The notes under the pieces are model-generated. The model was not told where the DNA came from, searched no databases, and was given only the letters and a program-made list of their open reading frames with translations. Below are positions 35,545-43,209 of a stretch of DNA of 64,000 nt, piece by piece. The stretch is taken from contig CBFHXG010000004.1 of the NCBI GenBank assembly GCA_965659725.1, positions 37,609 to 101,608 of the forward strand, read 5' to 3'. The position numbers and the translations under genes are program-made. This DNA is from Phaeocystidibacter sp965659725. Its GTDB lineage: Bacteria; Bacteroidota; Bacteroidia; Flavobacteriales; Schleiferiaceae. How positions within the stretch are numbered: the stretch's first letter is position 1; every line of letters begins with the position of its first letter.

Positions 35545-36416
35545 ACTCCAGCTACTTCTACTTCAGGAGCGATCTTCTTGACGAGACCTTGAAGCACTTT
35601 TCCAGGACCAACTTCTGTGAAGTGCTTACCGCCATCGGCTGCCATCTGGCGAACAGACTGAGTCCAGCGAACGGGAGCGGTAAGTTGTTGGATGAGGTTC
35701 GATTGGATCTCTTCAGGGTCGGTAACCGCTTTGGCTACTGTATTTTGATAGATCGGGCAAATAGGTTTGTTGAAGGTAGTTGCTTCGATGGCTTGAGCGA
35801 GTTCTTCACGGGCCATTTCCATTAGGGGGCTGTGGAAGGCACCTCCAACTGGGAGCATAAGGGCGCGCTTCGCACCAGCTCCTTTAGCGAGTTCGCAAGC
35901 TTTCTCTACGGCTGGAACTTCGCCAGAGATCACAAGCTGACCCGGACTGTTGTAGTTCGCAGGAACCACCACGCCCTCAGCGTCTTCGCATACCTTTTCT
36001 ACAACAGCATCTTCTAGTCCGAGGATGGCAGCCATAGTCGATGGCTTAGCCTCACACGCCTTTTGCATGGCGTTAGCGCGCTGAGCCACGAGCTTCAGCC
36101 CGTCTTCAAAGCTCAATGCCTCTGCAGCAACAAGTGCTGAAAATTCACCTAGAGAATGTCCTGCAACCATTTCAGGCTTGAAGTCGTCCCCCAAGCTCTT
36201 AGCTGCTATAACAGAGTGAATGAACACGGCTGGCTGGGTCACGTTGGTTTGCTTGAGAGCTTCTGCGTCGCCTTCAAACATGATCTTGGTGATATCAAAT
36301 CCCATGATCTCATTGGCCTTTTCGAACATCTCACGCGCTTCGGCTGAATTGTCGTAAAGGTCTTTTCCCATTCCGGTAAACTGTGATCCCTGACCAGGGA
36401 ATACGTATGCTTTCAT
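35541..36416 (-). CDS. fabD: Malonyl-CoA:ACP transacylase FabD
   Basis: The product has 291 residues. It has GQGSQFTGMG at 8-17, the nucleophile GHSLGEFSAL (Ser88), the substrate Arg113 in AQRANAM, and His195 in GGAFHSPLM. It loads malonyl groups on ACP for fatty acid synthesis in the cytoplasm. It is the first gene of the fabD-mvaD-mvk-ubiA run. Pairing fatty acid and isoprenoid genes hints at joint control of membrane lipid supply. Confidence 0.96.
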   Translation of the reverse strand: MKAYVFPGQGSQFTGMGKDLYDNSAEAREMFEKANEIMGFDITKIMFEGDAEALKQTNVTQPAVFIHSVIAAKSLGDDFKPEMVAGHSLGEFSALVAAEALSFEDGLKLVAQRANAMQKACEAKPSTMAAILGLEDAVVEKVCEDAEGVVVPANYNSPGQLVISGEVPAVEKACELAKGAGAKRALMLPVGGAFHSPLMEMAREELAQAIEATTFNKPICPIYQNTVAKAVTDPEEIQSNLIQQLTAPVRWTQSVRQMAADGGKHFTEVGPGKVLQGLVKKIAPEVEVAGV

Positions 36417-36448
36417 GTTAGGTGATTTTTCGAGTAGGAAGGTATTGT

Positions 36449-36862
36449 TTATTCTCCGTAATACTCAACGAAGTTATTCTCGGTTTCAACGATACGGACG
36501 CAATGAAGTTCAGCATCGTTTTCGCTGATGAGCGGTTGGAGAATCTTCCAGATGGCTATGGCAATGTTTTCTGTCGAGGTCATCTGTCCCTTTAAGAAAT
36601 CCACATCGAGATTGAGATTCTTGTGGTCGAGCTTGTTAGTAACCTCCTTACGGATGATGGTTTTGAGGTCAGATAGGTTCATAACGAAACCAGTATCTGG
36701 GTTGACCTCGCCTTTCACGGTTACGATCAATTCGAAATTATGGCCGTGGAAGTTCTTGTTGGCACATGCACCGAATACGGCTTCATTCTGTTCCTCTGTC
36801 CAATTGGGATTGTACAATTGGTGTGCTGCACTGAATCGCTCTCGCCTTTGAATGTATATCAT
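36449..36862 (-). CDS. queD: 6-carboxytetrahydropterin synthase QueD
   Basis: The ATG at 36862 gives 137 residues (MIYIQRRERFSAAHQLY); a longer in-frame start at 36922 lies upstream of the promoter and is rejected. Zinc ligands are His14, His39 and His41, and Cys33 is the catalytic residue in FGACANKNFHGHNFE. It converts dihydroneopterin triphosphate to 6-carboxytetrahydropterin, the first committed step to preQ0 and queuosine. A -7 element is 23 bases upstream. fabD follows after a 32-base gap on the same strand. Confidence 0.93.
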   Translation of the reverse strand: MIYIQRRERFSAAHQLYNPNWTEEQNEAVFGACANKNFHGHNFELIVTVKGEVNPDTGFVMNLSDLKTIIRKEVTNKLDHKNLNLDVDFLKGQMTSTENIAIAIWKILQPLISENDAELHCVRIVETENNFVEYYGE

Positions 36863-36885
36863 GCGAACTGTCGGTTTTGACGCTG

Positions 36886-36893
36886 CAAAGATA
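36886..36893 (-). promoter_or_regulatory. -7 promoter element of queD
   Basis: On the minus strand this reads TATCTTTG, a full match, 23 bases before the ATG at 36862. The expected -33 region falls inside the hairpin of the preceding terminator and has no clean TTG. Confidence 0.6.
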
Positions 36894-36907
36894 AGTATTC
36901 TAAAAGC

Positions 36908-36951
36908 GGAAAACCCATGCAACCATCGGTGAGATAGTGCATGGGTTTTCC
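36908..36951 (-). terminator. Terminator after the small barrel gene
   Basis: A perfect 14-bp stem, GGAAAACCCATGCA (36908-36921) with its complement at 36938-36951, closes a 16-base loop. It lies 25 bases after the stop of the minus-strand barrel gene and before the queD promoter. Confidence 0.88.
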
Positions 36952-36976
36952 ATGAGAGTTCCTGATTTGTGAGAGA

Positions 36977-37507
36977 TCAGAATTTATAGCCTATGCCCAT
37001 ATTAAGGGTAACGGCACCTGGACCTCCTGGAGTTCCGCCGTAGGCTGCCTTAATATTTAGGTCGAAATCGGTTGATAGCGCCGTATTGAAGCCTAACTGA
37101 AAGCCAAGTGGTACGAAGCCTTTAGGATCGTCTGTTAGCGTTGCACCATCCTGTGGTTCGGATGACATATCCGTATAACCCATCAATGCACCAACGTAGA
37201 ATCCCTTAAAGGCTTCCGAAAAATAGAAGTCAATGCTACCTCTAAAGTCGAATATGTTTCTTTCAATGTACCCCACACCTGCAGGGAAGTCTTTTCCGTA
37301 CCAGGCAATATCGCCATTGAGAACCCATCTTTTTCCTAATGGTGCTGAAAGACCAAAACCTCCGCCGAAATAGACGTCGTAAGGACCCCATTCAACAGGA
37401 CTAAGTCCACTACCAAATGCACGGACCTGAGACGGAGCCTTTTCTTCTTGAGAAAATCCTGATAAGCTGAATGCAGCGATGACAGCGAGCGTAAGAAGCT
37501 TTTTCAT
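36977..37507 (-). CDS. Secreted small beta-barrel protein
   Basis: The ATG at 37507 gives 176 residues with a signal peptide ending SGFSQ (about residue 20); nine extra residues from an upstream in-frame start are unlikely. The mature part is glycine- and aromatic-rich with alternating strands and a C-terminal LNMGIGYKF, like small Bacteroidota outer-membrane barrels. It is flanked by terminators on both sides, so it is a single-gene unit. Its function is unknown. Confidence 0.75.
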   Translation of the reverse strand: MKKLLTLAVIAAFSLSGFSQEEKAPSQVRAFGSGLSPVEWGPYDVYFGGGFGLSAPLGKRWVLNGDIAWYGKDFPAGVGYIERNIFDFRGSIDFYFSEAFKGFYVGALMGYTDMSSEPQDGATLTDDPKGFVPLGFQLGFNTALSTDFDLNIKAAYGGTPGGPGAVTLNMGIGYKF

Positions 37508-37558
37508 AGTTAAATGGCTTTTGTTTGATGGCATTTAGACAAAGTGTATGCCAAAATG

Positions 37559-37591
37559 AAAAGCGCCATGAGTTTAACCCATGGCGCTTTT
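37559..37591 (-). terminator. Terminator after the small lipoprotein gene
   Basis: AAAAGCGCCATG (37559-37570) and CATGGCGCTTTT (37580-37591) form a 12-bp stem with a 9-base loop. The symmetric A and T tracts would let it act on either strand; only minus-strand genes flank it. Confidence 0.9.
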
Positions 37592-37615
37592 ATAATGCTG
37601 TTGATCTTCAAATAA

Positions 37616-38023
37616 TTACTCTTCTTTCATCTCGATCAATGGCTCGATCTTTTCACTTTTGATCTCTCCATCTAGCTCATCCTTGTAAGAGATAAACGCT
37701 CGATCCGGATTGAGATCGGGATTGTTTGTTTCAGCTTGGATCACAAATGAAGTATACCCTTTCAAATTGAGTAGTGATGTTTTACCATCCTTGTCCAATA
37801 CCTGAAAAGAGGCACTCTCCGATGCCATGTTTTCTGAGTTGACCAATTTAACGTCAACGATCTCCAAGTAATCAGCTGCGTCTTTTTCGATCACCATTTC
37901 ATATTGCACTCGATTGCCTTCCACTGGAGTCATCTTCGAGCTCGTTTGCTTAAAGGGACTGCAAGAGGCAACTAGCAAAAGTAGGGGTAGGGCTAGGAGT
38001 GAATGTTTGAAATATGCTTTCAT
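37616..38023 (-). CDS. Small lipoprotein of unknown function
   Basis: The product has 135 residues with a type II signal peptide, LLLLVASC (Cys21). The mature part starts SPFKQTSS and is a single small beta-rich domain ending in acidic residues (IEMKEE). No motif is recognised. The gene is bounded by a terminator downstream. On the minus strand CATATTTG (38058-38051), a 7/8 match to the -7 element, lies upstream. Confidence 0.7.
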   Translation of the reverse strand: MKAYFKHSLLALPLLLLVASCSPFKQTSSKMTPVEGNRVQYEMVIEKDAADYLEIVDVKLVNSENMASESASFQVLDKDGKTSLLNLKGYTSFVIQAETNNPDLNPDRAFISYKDELDGEIKSEKIEPLIEMKEE

Positions 38024-38079
38024 AATAACTGTGAATTACAGAGTTTAACGCAAATATGCAGTTTTCGCGCTTATCTTAC

Positions 38080-38361
38080 TTAAAATAATACGTCAGCATA
38101 TTCTGTCTTTTTATCGAATACGCTCTTGGCAAATGGACATAACGGCATGATCTTCAAGCCATCCTTACGCGCCATTTCAACGGCCAACCCTACCATTTGG
38201 TACCCAACACCCTTTCCACGAAGCGATTCATCAACCTCTGTATGGTCAATGATAATGCGCGTTTCACCCGAGCGGATATAGGTCATTTCCGCGATGGTCT
38301 TGCCATTTTCCTCAACAAACCATCGACCACCCTTCTCATTATGACTCGCTTGTATTTCCAT
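38080..38361 (-). CDS. GNAT-like N-acetyltransferase, YidJ type
   Basis: The product has 93 residues, the short GNAT form. It has DHTEVDESLRGKGVGYQMVG (acetyl-CoA loop R-GKGVG) and the closing LCPFAKSVFDKK, typical of Acetyltransf_CG proteins such as human NATD1. The substrate is unknown. It has no signal peptide. It is transcribed with the preceding TPM genes or alone; a stretch of 98 bases with short repeats separates them. Confidence 0.88.
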   Translation of the reverse strand: MEIQASHNEKGGRWFVEENGKTIAEMTYIRSGETRIIIDHTEVDESLRGKGVGYQMVGLAVEMARKDGLKIMPLCPFAKSVFDKKTEYADVLF

Positions 38362-38389
38362 TGTTATTGAAATTAGGACTTAAGGACGA

Positions 38390-38445
38390 TCTGATTGTCA
38401 TATGATCTCAGGACCAGAGGGTCCGGCGATCCGATAATCTGATTG
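38390..38445. repeat. Degenerate 8-bp GATC-like units with small hairpin
   Basis: TCTGATTG occurs at 38390-38397 and 38438-38445; TCCGGCGA and TCCGATAA (38422-38437) precede the latter in phase. A small stem, GGACC/GGTCC, lies at 38411-38424. The units resemble TCCGATCA at 31165-31180. Confidence 0.5.
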
Positions 38446-38459
38446 TACCGACAAACACA

Positions 38460-39173
38460 TCACCAACTACCCGAGGCACCGCCGCCTCCGAAGCCACCAC
38501 CTCCGAAGCCGCCAAAGCCACCGCCACCGCCGAAGCTTCCTCCGCCACCGCCACCAAATCCGCCGATCCAGTAGCCTCCGCCGTAACCACGACGGCCTCT
38601 TGGGCCACCGCCGCCACCGCGACCTCTAAATACGGAAGCAATGATGATGAAGATGATGACCAATACCACAAAATAGCTTCCGCGATTTCTCTTCTTAGAT
38701 GTCCCAGAACCTTCAAAGGTTCCATTCAGTACGTCGAAGATCGCGCTTGTGCCAGCATCCAATCCCTCATAATAGTTTCCATTGCGGAAGTTGGGAAGGA
38801 TATAGTTGTCGATGATCTCTTTGGTCGTGTAATCCGTCAAGTATTCTTCTAAGCCATACCCATTTTGAATGGACAGCTTTCTATCGTCCACCGCAACGAG
38901 TATTAAACAGCCGTTATCAGAACCTTTTTGGCCAATACCCAATTGCTGGGCTAACTCGGCCGTATAGAGGTTGATGTCATCATCCACTGAGTTCACCGTG
39001 TATACTGCGACCTGAGTGCCAGTAGTGTCCTCGTAGGCCAACAATTTCTGTTTTAAGGCTCTGTACTCTGAGCTCGACAGGATATTGGCATTGTCCATCA
39101 CCATGTCTGGCTGCTGCGCAAACCCCAAGCCCGATAAAAGAATCCCTACGAAGAGAATTATTTTCTTGATCAT
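38460..39173 (-). CDS. TPM domain protein with glycine-rich tail
   Basis: The product has 237 residues: signal peptide (1-20, ending GFAQ), a TPM domain (about 22-150) with GSDNGCLILVAVDDRKLSIQNGYGLEEYL, a membrane helix (about 167-182) and a tail (183-237) made mostly of Gly with Phe, Arg and Ser. TPM proteins (YgcG, TLP18.3) may act as acid phosphatases or in photosystem repair; the bacterial role is unclear. The ATG overlaps the stop of the second TPM gene as ATGA. The glycine-rich tail is common in this family. Confidence 0.88.
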   Translation of the reverse strand: MIKKIILFVGILLSGLGFAQQPDMVMDNANILSSSEYRALKQKLLAYEDTTGTQVAVYTVNSVDDDINLYTAELAQQLGIGQKGSDNGCLILVAVDDRKLSIQNGYGLEEYLTDYTTKEIIDNYILPNFRNGNYYEGLDAGTSAIFDVLNGTFEGSGTSKKRNRGSYFVVLVIIFIIIASVFRGRGGGGGPRGRRGYGGGYWIGGFGGGGGGSFGGGGGFGGFGGGGFGGGGASGSW

Positions 39174-39619
39174 AGTTCGCCTTTTGATATGTCGTCCGAC
39201 AATTCATTGATGTCATCATCCTGATAAGGAAAATGCTCCGAAAGCGCCTCGCCACAAAGGGATATGCCTTCTGCCAAACCTTCGGTAAATTCACCTTTCT
39301 TGAAATGTGAGATCACTTTATCACGAATAGTACTCCAAAAGGAGTCTCCAACCTTTTCGTGGATTCCCTTATCACCGATGAGTGCAAACTGATGATCGTC
39401 TGTGGCTAAATAGAAGAGTATGCCATTCCGCAACTCGGTCTGTGTCATGCCCAACTTCTCAAAAGCATGAACGGCGCGCTTGTAAGCATCGCCGTTCGCT
39501 TTGTGTTCTACCCGAATTCGGATCTCACCTGAAGTTCGTTTTTCAGCCTCTTGAATAGACTTCAAGAGAACCTCCTCCTGCTCCGGTGTAAAAAAGAAAT
39601 GTTCTTCTTTGGCCATCAT
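39170..39619 (-). CDS. TPM domain protein
   Basis: From the ATG at 39619, which shares one base with the lemA stop, the product has 149 residues and one TPM domain without signal peptide. Typical segments are TSGEIRIRVEHKANGDAYKRA and GILFYLATDDHQFALIGDKGIHEKVG. It is a cytosolic or peripheral paralogue of the next gene. The LemA-TPM-TPM trio is a recurrent unit in Bacteroidota and probably acts at the membrane as one system. Confidence 0.9.
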   Translation of the reverse strand: MMAKEEHFFFTPEQEEVLLKSIQEAEKRTSGEIRIRVEHKANGDAYKRAVHAFEKLGMTQTELRNGILFYLATDDHQFALIGDKGIHEKVGDSFWSTIRDKVISHFKKGEFTEGLAEGISLCGEALSEHFPYQDDDINELSDDISKGEL

Positions 39620-40224
39620 CAAAATTCAAATTCTACATCAGGCGCATCCTCTGAACCTTCATCGGCTTTGAAATACCCTCTAGGTTCAGTGATCCCTGCT
39701 GAATTGGCCACAATGCGCGAGAAGAAGAATCGGATTTTGGTATTCAATGCCCGCGCGGCCTCATTGTATTTCCTTCTCTCAACGGATATCCTATTCTCGG
39801 TACCCTCCAGCTGATTTTGAAGCTGTGCAAAGTTTTGAGTTGCCTTGAGTTCTGGATATCGTTCAACGGTAACCAATAGTCGGCTCAACGCTCCCGAAAG
39901 CTCACCCTGTGCTTGTTGGAAGCGCTGGATGTTCTCTTGAGTAAGATCATTTGCATTCAGGTTGATAGATGTAGCCTGTGCACGTGCCTCAACCACCTCG
40001 GTAAGCGTATTCTGCTCAAAGTCTGCAGCCCCTTTTACCGTGTTAACGAGATTAGGTATTAGATCTGCACGTCTTTGATAAGCCGTTTCAACATTAGCCC
40101 ATTGAGCCGTAACCTGCTCATCGAGCCTCATTATGGAGTTGTAGGTATTGATCCAATAAAAAACGAAGATGATACCTAGACCACCAAATACGATAGCGAG
40201 GATCAATAAAAGTTTCTTTGCCAT
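39619..40224 (-). CDS. lemA: LemA family protein
   Basis: The product has 201 residues: an N-terminal membrane helix (about 5-23), then long helices with the family core YNSIMRLDEQVTAQWANVETAYQRRADLIPNLVNTVKG (in parts, 29-65). LemA proteins are membrane-anchored helical bundles with unclear function. Its stop touches the start of the cytosolic TPM gene. It follows the MerR gene by ten bases on the same strand, so the MerR protein may control the trio. Confidence 0.94.
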   Translation of the reverse strand: MAKKLLLILAIVFGGLGIIFVFYWINTYNSIMRLDEQVTAQWANVETAYQRRADLIPNLVNTVKGAADFEQNTLTEVVEARAQATSINLNANDLTQENIQRFQQAQGELSGALSRLLVTVERYPELKATQNFAQLQNQLEGTENRISVERRKYNEAARALNTKIRFFFSRIVANSAGITEPRGYFKADEGSEDAPDVEFEF

Positions 40225-40234
40225 TTCTGTGTTG

Positions 40235-40570
40235 TTATAAAGCTCGTTTTAATTTCATTAATCGTTCTCTTACACTCATCAAACGATTGACCACTTCTGC
40301 TTCCTGTGCCACATCGTCACTGTTTTCACGTAACTTCTTGCGCGCACCATCTATGGTAAAGCCGCGCTCCTTGACCAAGTGAAACACCAAGTGGATCTGT
40401 TCAATGTCTTTCGGTGTGTATGACCGATTTCCTTTTTTATTCTTCTTGGGCTGTAGACGCGGGAATTCCTTTTCCCAGTATCTCAGCAACGAAGTATTCA
40501 CATCAAAGATATCTGCCACTTCTCCAATGGAATAGTAGCGCTTTGTGAGTTCGGGTAGTTTGAAATGCAT
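40235..40570 (-). CDS. MerR family transcriptional regulator
   Basis: From the ATG at 40570 the product has 111 residues; in-frame ATGs at 40621 and 40630 would add 17-20 residues. The winged helix starts RYYSIGEVADIFDVNTSLLRYWEKEFPRL and includes KKGNRSYTPKDIEQI. There is no long effector domain, so the ligand is not known. It is divergent from a glycosyltransferase gene and upstream of lemA, which are its likely targets. Such short MerR proteins are near-universal in Bacteroidota. Confidence 0.92.
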   Translation of the reverse strand: MHFKLPELTKRYYSIGEVADIFDVNTSLLRYWEKEFPRLQPKKNKKGNRSYTPKDIEQIHLVFHLVKERGFTIDGARKKLRENSDDVAQEAEVVNRLMSVRERLMKLKRAL

Positions 40571-40689
40571 GGATTGAATATAGTTTCTAAACTGCCTGCT
40601 GAAGGTACGAATCTCCCTCATTTCTGTCATTGTGTCTGTAACGAATCATTCAATTACCTCTTATGGAAGGAAATAAGGAGAGTATGTAA

Positions 40690-40697
40690 TACTTTTG
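40690..40697 (+). promoter_or_regulatory. -7 promoter element of the GT2 gene
   Basis: TACTTTTG is a full match and ends 5 bases before the ATG at 40703, so the mRNA would be nearly leaderless. No good -33 element is seen. Confidence 0.5.
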
Positions 40698-40702
40698 CCG
40701 GC

Positions 40703-41464
40703 ATGATCAAGGATAAGAAGGTAGTTATCGTACTTCCAGCCTACAATGCTGCGAAGACCCTCGAAAGAACGTACAATGAGATCCCATTCGAGATTGTAGA
40801 CGACGTTGTTCTAGTAGACGATAAAAGCTCAGACGACACCGTTGAGGTGGGAAAGAAGCTCGGCATCAAGCACATCATTTCCCACGAACAGAACAAAGGA
40901 TATGGCGGAAATCAGAAGTCGTGTTACAATAAGGCTCTAGAGATCGGCGGTGATATTGTAGTAATGCTCCACCCTGATTATCAGTATACACCCATGCTCA
41001 TCCAGAGTATGAGTCATTTGATAGCCAACGATCTTTACCCAGTTGTCCTAGGTTCCCGTATCCTTGGTAAAGGTGCCCTTCGAGGAGGAATGCCTTGGTA
41101 TAAGTACGTTGCCAATCGCATCTTGACCCTCGTTCAGAATATTCTTATGAGCCAAAAGCTCTCGGAATACCACACCGGATACCGAGCATTTTCGCGTGAG
41201 GTACTTGAATCGGTTGATTACAATACGAACAGCGATGATTTCGTCTTCGATAATCAAATGCTCGCCCAGATCTTTTATAAAGGTTTTGAGATCGCCGAGA
41301 TCACTTGTCCAACCAAATACTTCGCCGAAGCAAGCAGCATCAATTTGAAAAGAAGCTCTATCTATGGATTAGGTGTACTCAAAGTTAGCTTGCAGTACCG
41401 TATGGCGAAATGGGGTTTGATCAAACCAGCTTACCTATTGAACGCTGGACGCTCGAAGAAGTAG
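40703..41464 (+). CDS. Family 2 glycosyltransferase (polyprenyl-phosphate sugar synthase type)
   Basis: From the ATG at 40703 the product has 253 residues; 46 codons upstream are open but lie before the promoter. The GT-A fold shows VIVLPAYNAAKTLERTY, VLVDDKSSDDT (nucleotide-sugar Asp), NKGYGGNQKSCYNKAL and the metal motif HPDYQY. There is no clear membrane segment. It resembles dolichyl-phosphate mannosyl or glucosyl synthases, which make the lipid-linked donors used by GT39/83 enzymes. One such gene is convergent and overlaps it by 34 bases. Confidence 0.88.
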   Translation: MIKDKKVVIVLPAYNAAKTLERTYNEIPFEIVDDVVLVDDKSSDDTVEVGKKLGIKHIISHEQNKGYGGNQKSCYNKALEIGGDIVVMLHPDYQYTPMLIQSMSHLIANDLYPVVLGSRILGKGALRGGMPWYKYVANRILTLVQNILMSQKLSEYHTGYRAFSREVLESVDYNTNSDDFVFDNQMLAQIFYKGFEIAEITCPTKYFAEASSINLKRSSIYGLGVLKVSLQYRMAKWGLIKPAYLLNAGRSKK

Positions 41465-43080
41465 AATCCATTCTCTTCGTACATCAGCACCGCATCAGGT
41501 ACCTCTGCCTTGAAGTCCTCAACCTTATGCACCTTCACGGAGATGCGAACAGGTCGGTCTACCTCACCCTGCAATAACCAATTCTTATCCGTAGCATTTG
41601 GGTTGCTGTACGGCTGAACACGAGCATAGAACCAGGGTACATACGACTTATATCCCCACGTGGTTACATATACTTCCTCGTTGACTTGCTCCTCAAAGAA
41701 CACTACGTTGGCCCTTTGGGAAATGCGCTCGATCTTACCACTAAAGAAGATCAATCCACAGAAAACCCAAATGGCCGTTCCGTAGAACAGGGTTCGTATC
41801 GACCCTTCGCGTTTCTTTTTCCAAAAGATGAAAGTGGCTATAATGACCATCAAATAAAGAATCCCAGGTAGGTAATCAATAGTTGACCAAGGTACATCCG
41901 CCTCCATGTTCTTGGTCGCAAACGGATCAGCCTCCATCAACGGCAGAATGATGTCTACATGCATGCCTACATATGGGAGTATGAAGGAGATCAGCACAAT
42001 GATAGATCCGATCGAACCGATACCCAGTAACCAGCCCCACTTAGCTGTGGTCTTTTGCTCCAACCAACGCCAAAGCGTTAACGCCGAAAGGAACGTAACG
42101 GGATAATAGGCCATCGAACTGTAGTGAATGATCTTTGTCCCTACCAGGCTAAAAAGAATCAGCACGACCCAGAAGAGATAGATCATCCACTTTTGGAAGT
42201 CCACTACATGGTCAGCCAATCCCCTGCGTTTCCTCAGTGAACTAATGGCGAAAATGCTTGCTGGGAAACATCCGAATAGCAACACCACGAAATGATAACC
42301 CAAGAAACCACTGTGTCCCGCATCACCGGTAGTGAGAAGTTCCCATTGTCGGATGGTGAATTCTATTAGAAAATCAGGACCACGCGCAATGAGGTCAACA
42401 GCAAACCAAATAAGGAAAACGCCCAAAGCGCTGAGGGAAAAACCTATGAAGGAAGGCAGCTTTACTGCAAACCGTCTCCCATTAATAAGGGTAAATGCCA
42501 AGAAGGTCAAAAAGATGAGTAAGTAGGCAACGGGTCCTTTTGTGAGTATTCCTAAACCAATGAATGCACCCCCAACTGCGATCAACTTAGATTTCGACCA
42601 TCGAAGCTCCCGGATTCCCTTTTCCTTCCATCGTGCGAAGATCAGGAATACGAGTCCGTTGAAAATAAAGAAGTTGAAGAAAGGATCGATGATTCCACTC
42701 TTAAAGTATAGGAATGGAAGAATGCTCCCAAGCCAGCTCAAGGCCCATAACATCCCGAACTTCTTGTCGATGATGAATGTACCGAGCCTATACAGATAGG
42801 GTAACACCACGATACCCAAAACGGCATTTGGGAAACGCGCCGCGTATTCGCCAACGCCAAAAACCGACATAGACAATGCCTGTAACCAGAAGAAAAGGGG
42901 AGGTTTCTCCGTGAAAACCTCATAGTTCATCTGCATCTTCAGCCAATTACCAGTTACGATCATCTCACGGGCGATCTCGGCAAAGTTGATCTCATCCCAA
43001 TCAAAGAGGTGCAATCCTCCGAGAAAAGGCAAGAAGAATAGGGCTGCTATAATTCCCCAAAATGCGGTCTTACGGTCCAT
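41431..43080 (-). CDS. Membrane glycosyltransferase of the ArnT/PMT (GT83/GT39) type
   Basis: From the ATG at 43080 the product has 549 residues with about twelve membrane helices and a C-terminal periplasmic part. The first loop has LFDWDEINFAEIAREMI, the acidic motif of this superfamily, then PPLFFWLQALSM. It uses a polyprenyl-phosphate sugar to glycosylate lipid or protein in the periplasm. The acceptor is unknown; protein O-glycosylation or lipid A change are options. Its 3' end overlaps the convergent GT2 gene. Confidence 0.88.
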   Translation of the reverse strand: MDRKTAFWGIIAALFFLPFLGGLHLFDWDEINFAEIAREMIVTGNWLKMQMNYEVFTEKPPLFFWLQALSMSVFGVGEYAARFPNAVLGIVVLPYLYRLGTFIIDKKFGMLWALSWLGSILPFLYFKSGIIDPFFNFFIFNGLVFLIFARWKEKGIRELRWSKSKLIAVGGAFIGLGILTKGPVAYLLIFLTFLAFTLINGRRFAVKLPSFIGFSLSALGVFLIWFAVDLIARGPDFLIEFTIRQWELLTTGDAGHSGFLGYHFVVLLFGCFPASIFAISSLRKRRGLADHVVDFQKWMIYLFWVVLILFSLVGTKIIHYSSMAYYPVTFLSALTLWRWLEQKTTAKWGWLLGIGSIGSIIVLISFILPYVGMHVDIILPLMEADPFATKNMEADVPWSTIDYLPGILYLMVIIATFIFWKKKREGSIRTLFYGTAIWVFCGLIFFSGKIERISQRANVVFFEEQVNEEVYVTTWGYKSYVPWFYARVQPYSNPNATDKNWLLQGEVDRPVRISVKVHKVEDFKAEVPDAVLMYEENGFYFFERPAFNR

Positions 43081-43169
43081 AAACAGGCAGATGTGCAATT
43101 GTATCCAATATCCTACACCCGGTGATAAAGGATAAAGCGAAATTAACTTTTCATTTGCTAAGGCCGAGG

Positions 43170-43198
43170 TTTGAGCATAACCGATTTTACGATATTTG
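43170..43198 (+). promoter_or_regulatory. Promoter of the LysM-peptidase gene
   Basis: TTTG (43170-43173) is 17 bases upstream of GATATTTG (43191-43198), a 7/8 match to the -7 element. The ATG at 43210 follows after 11 bases. Confidence 0.6.
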
Positions 43199-43209
43199 CA
43201 GCGAACACA

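Noticed and set aside
38408..38725. Ala/Val/Ser-rich frame overlapping the glycine-rich TPM tail
   Set aside because: It is a frame-shifted reading of GC-rich glycine codons; the TPM frame has a full domain.
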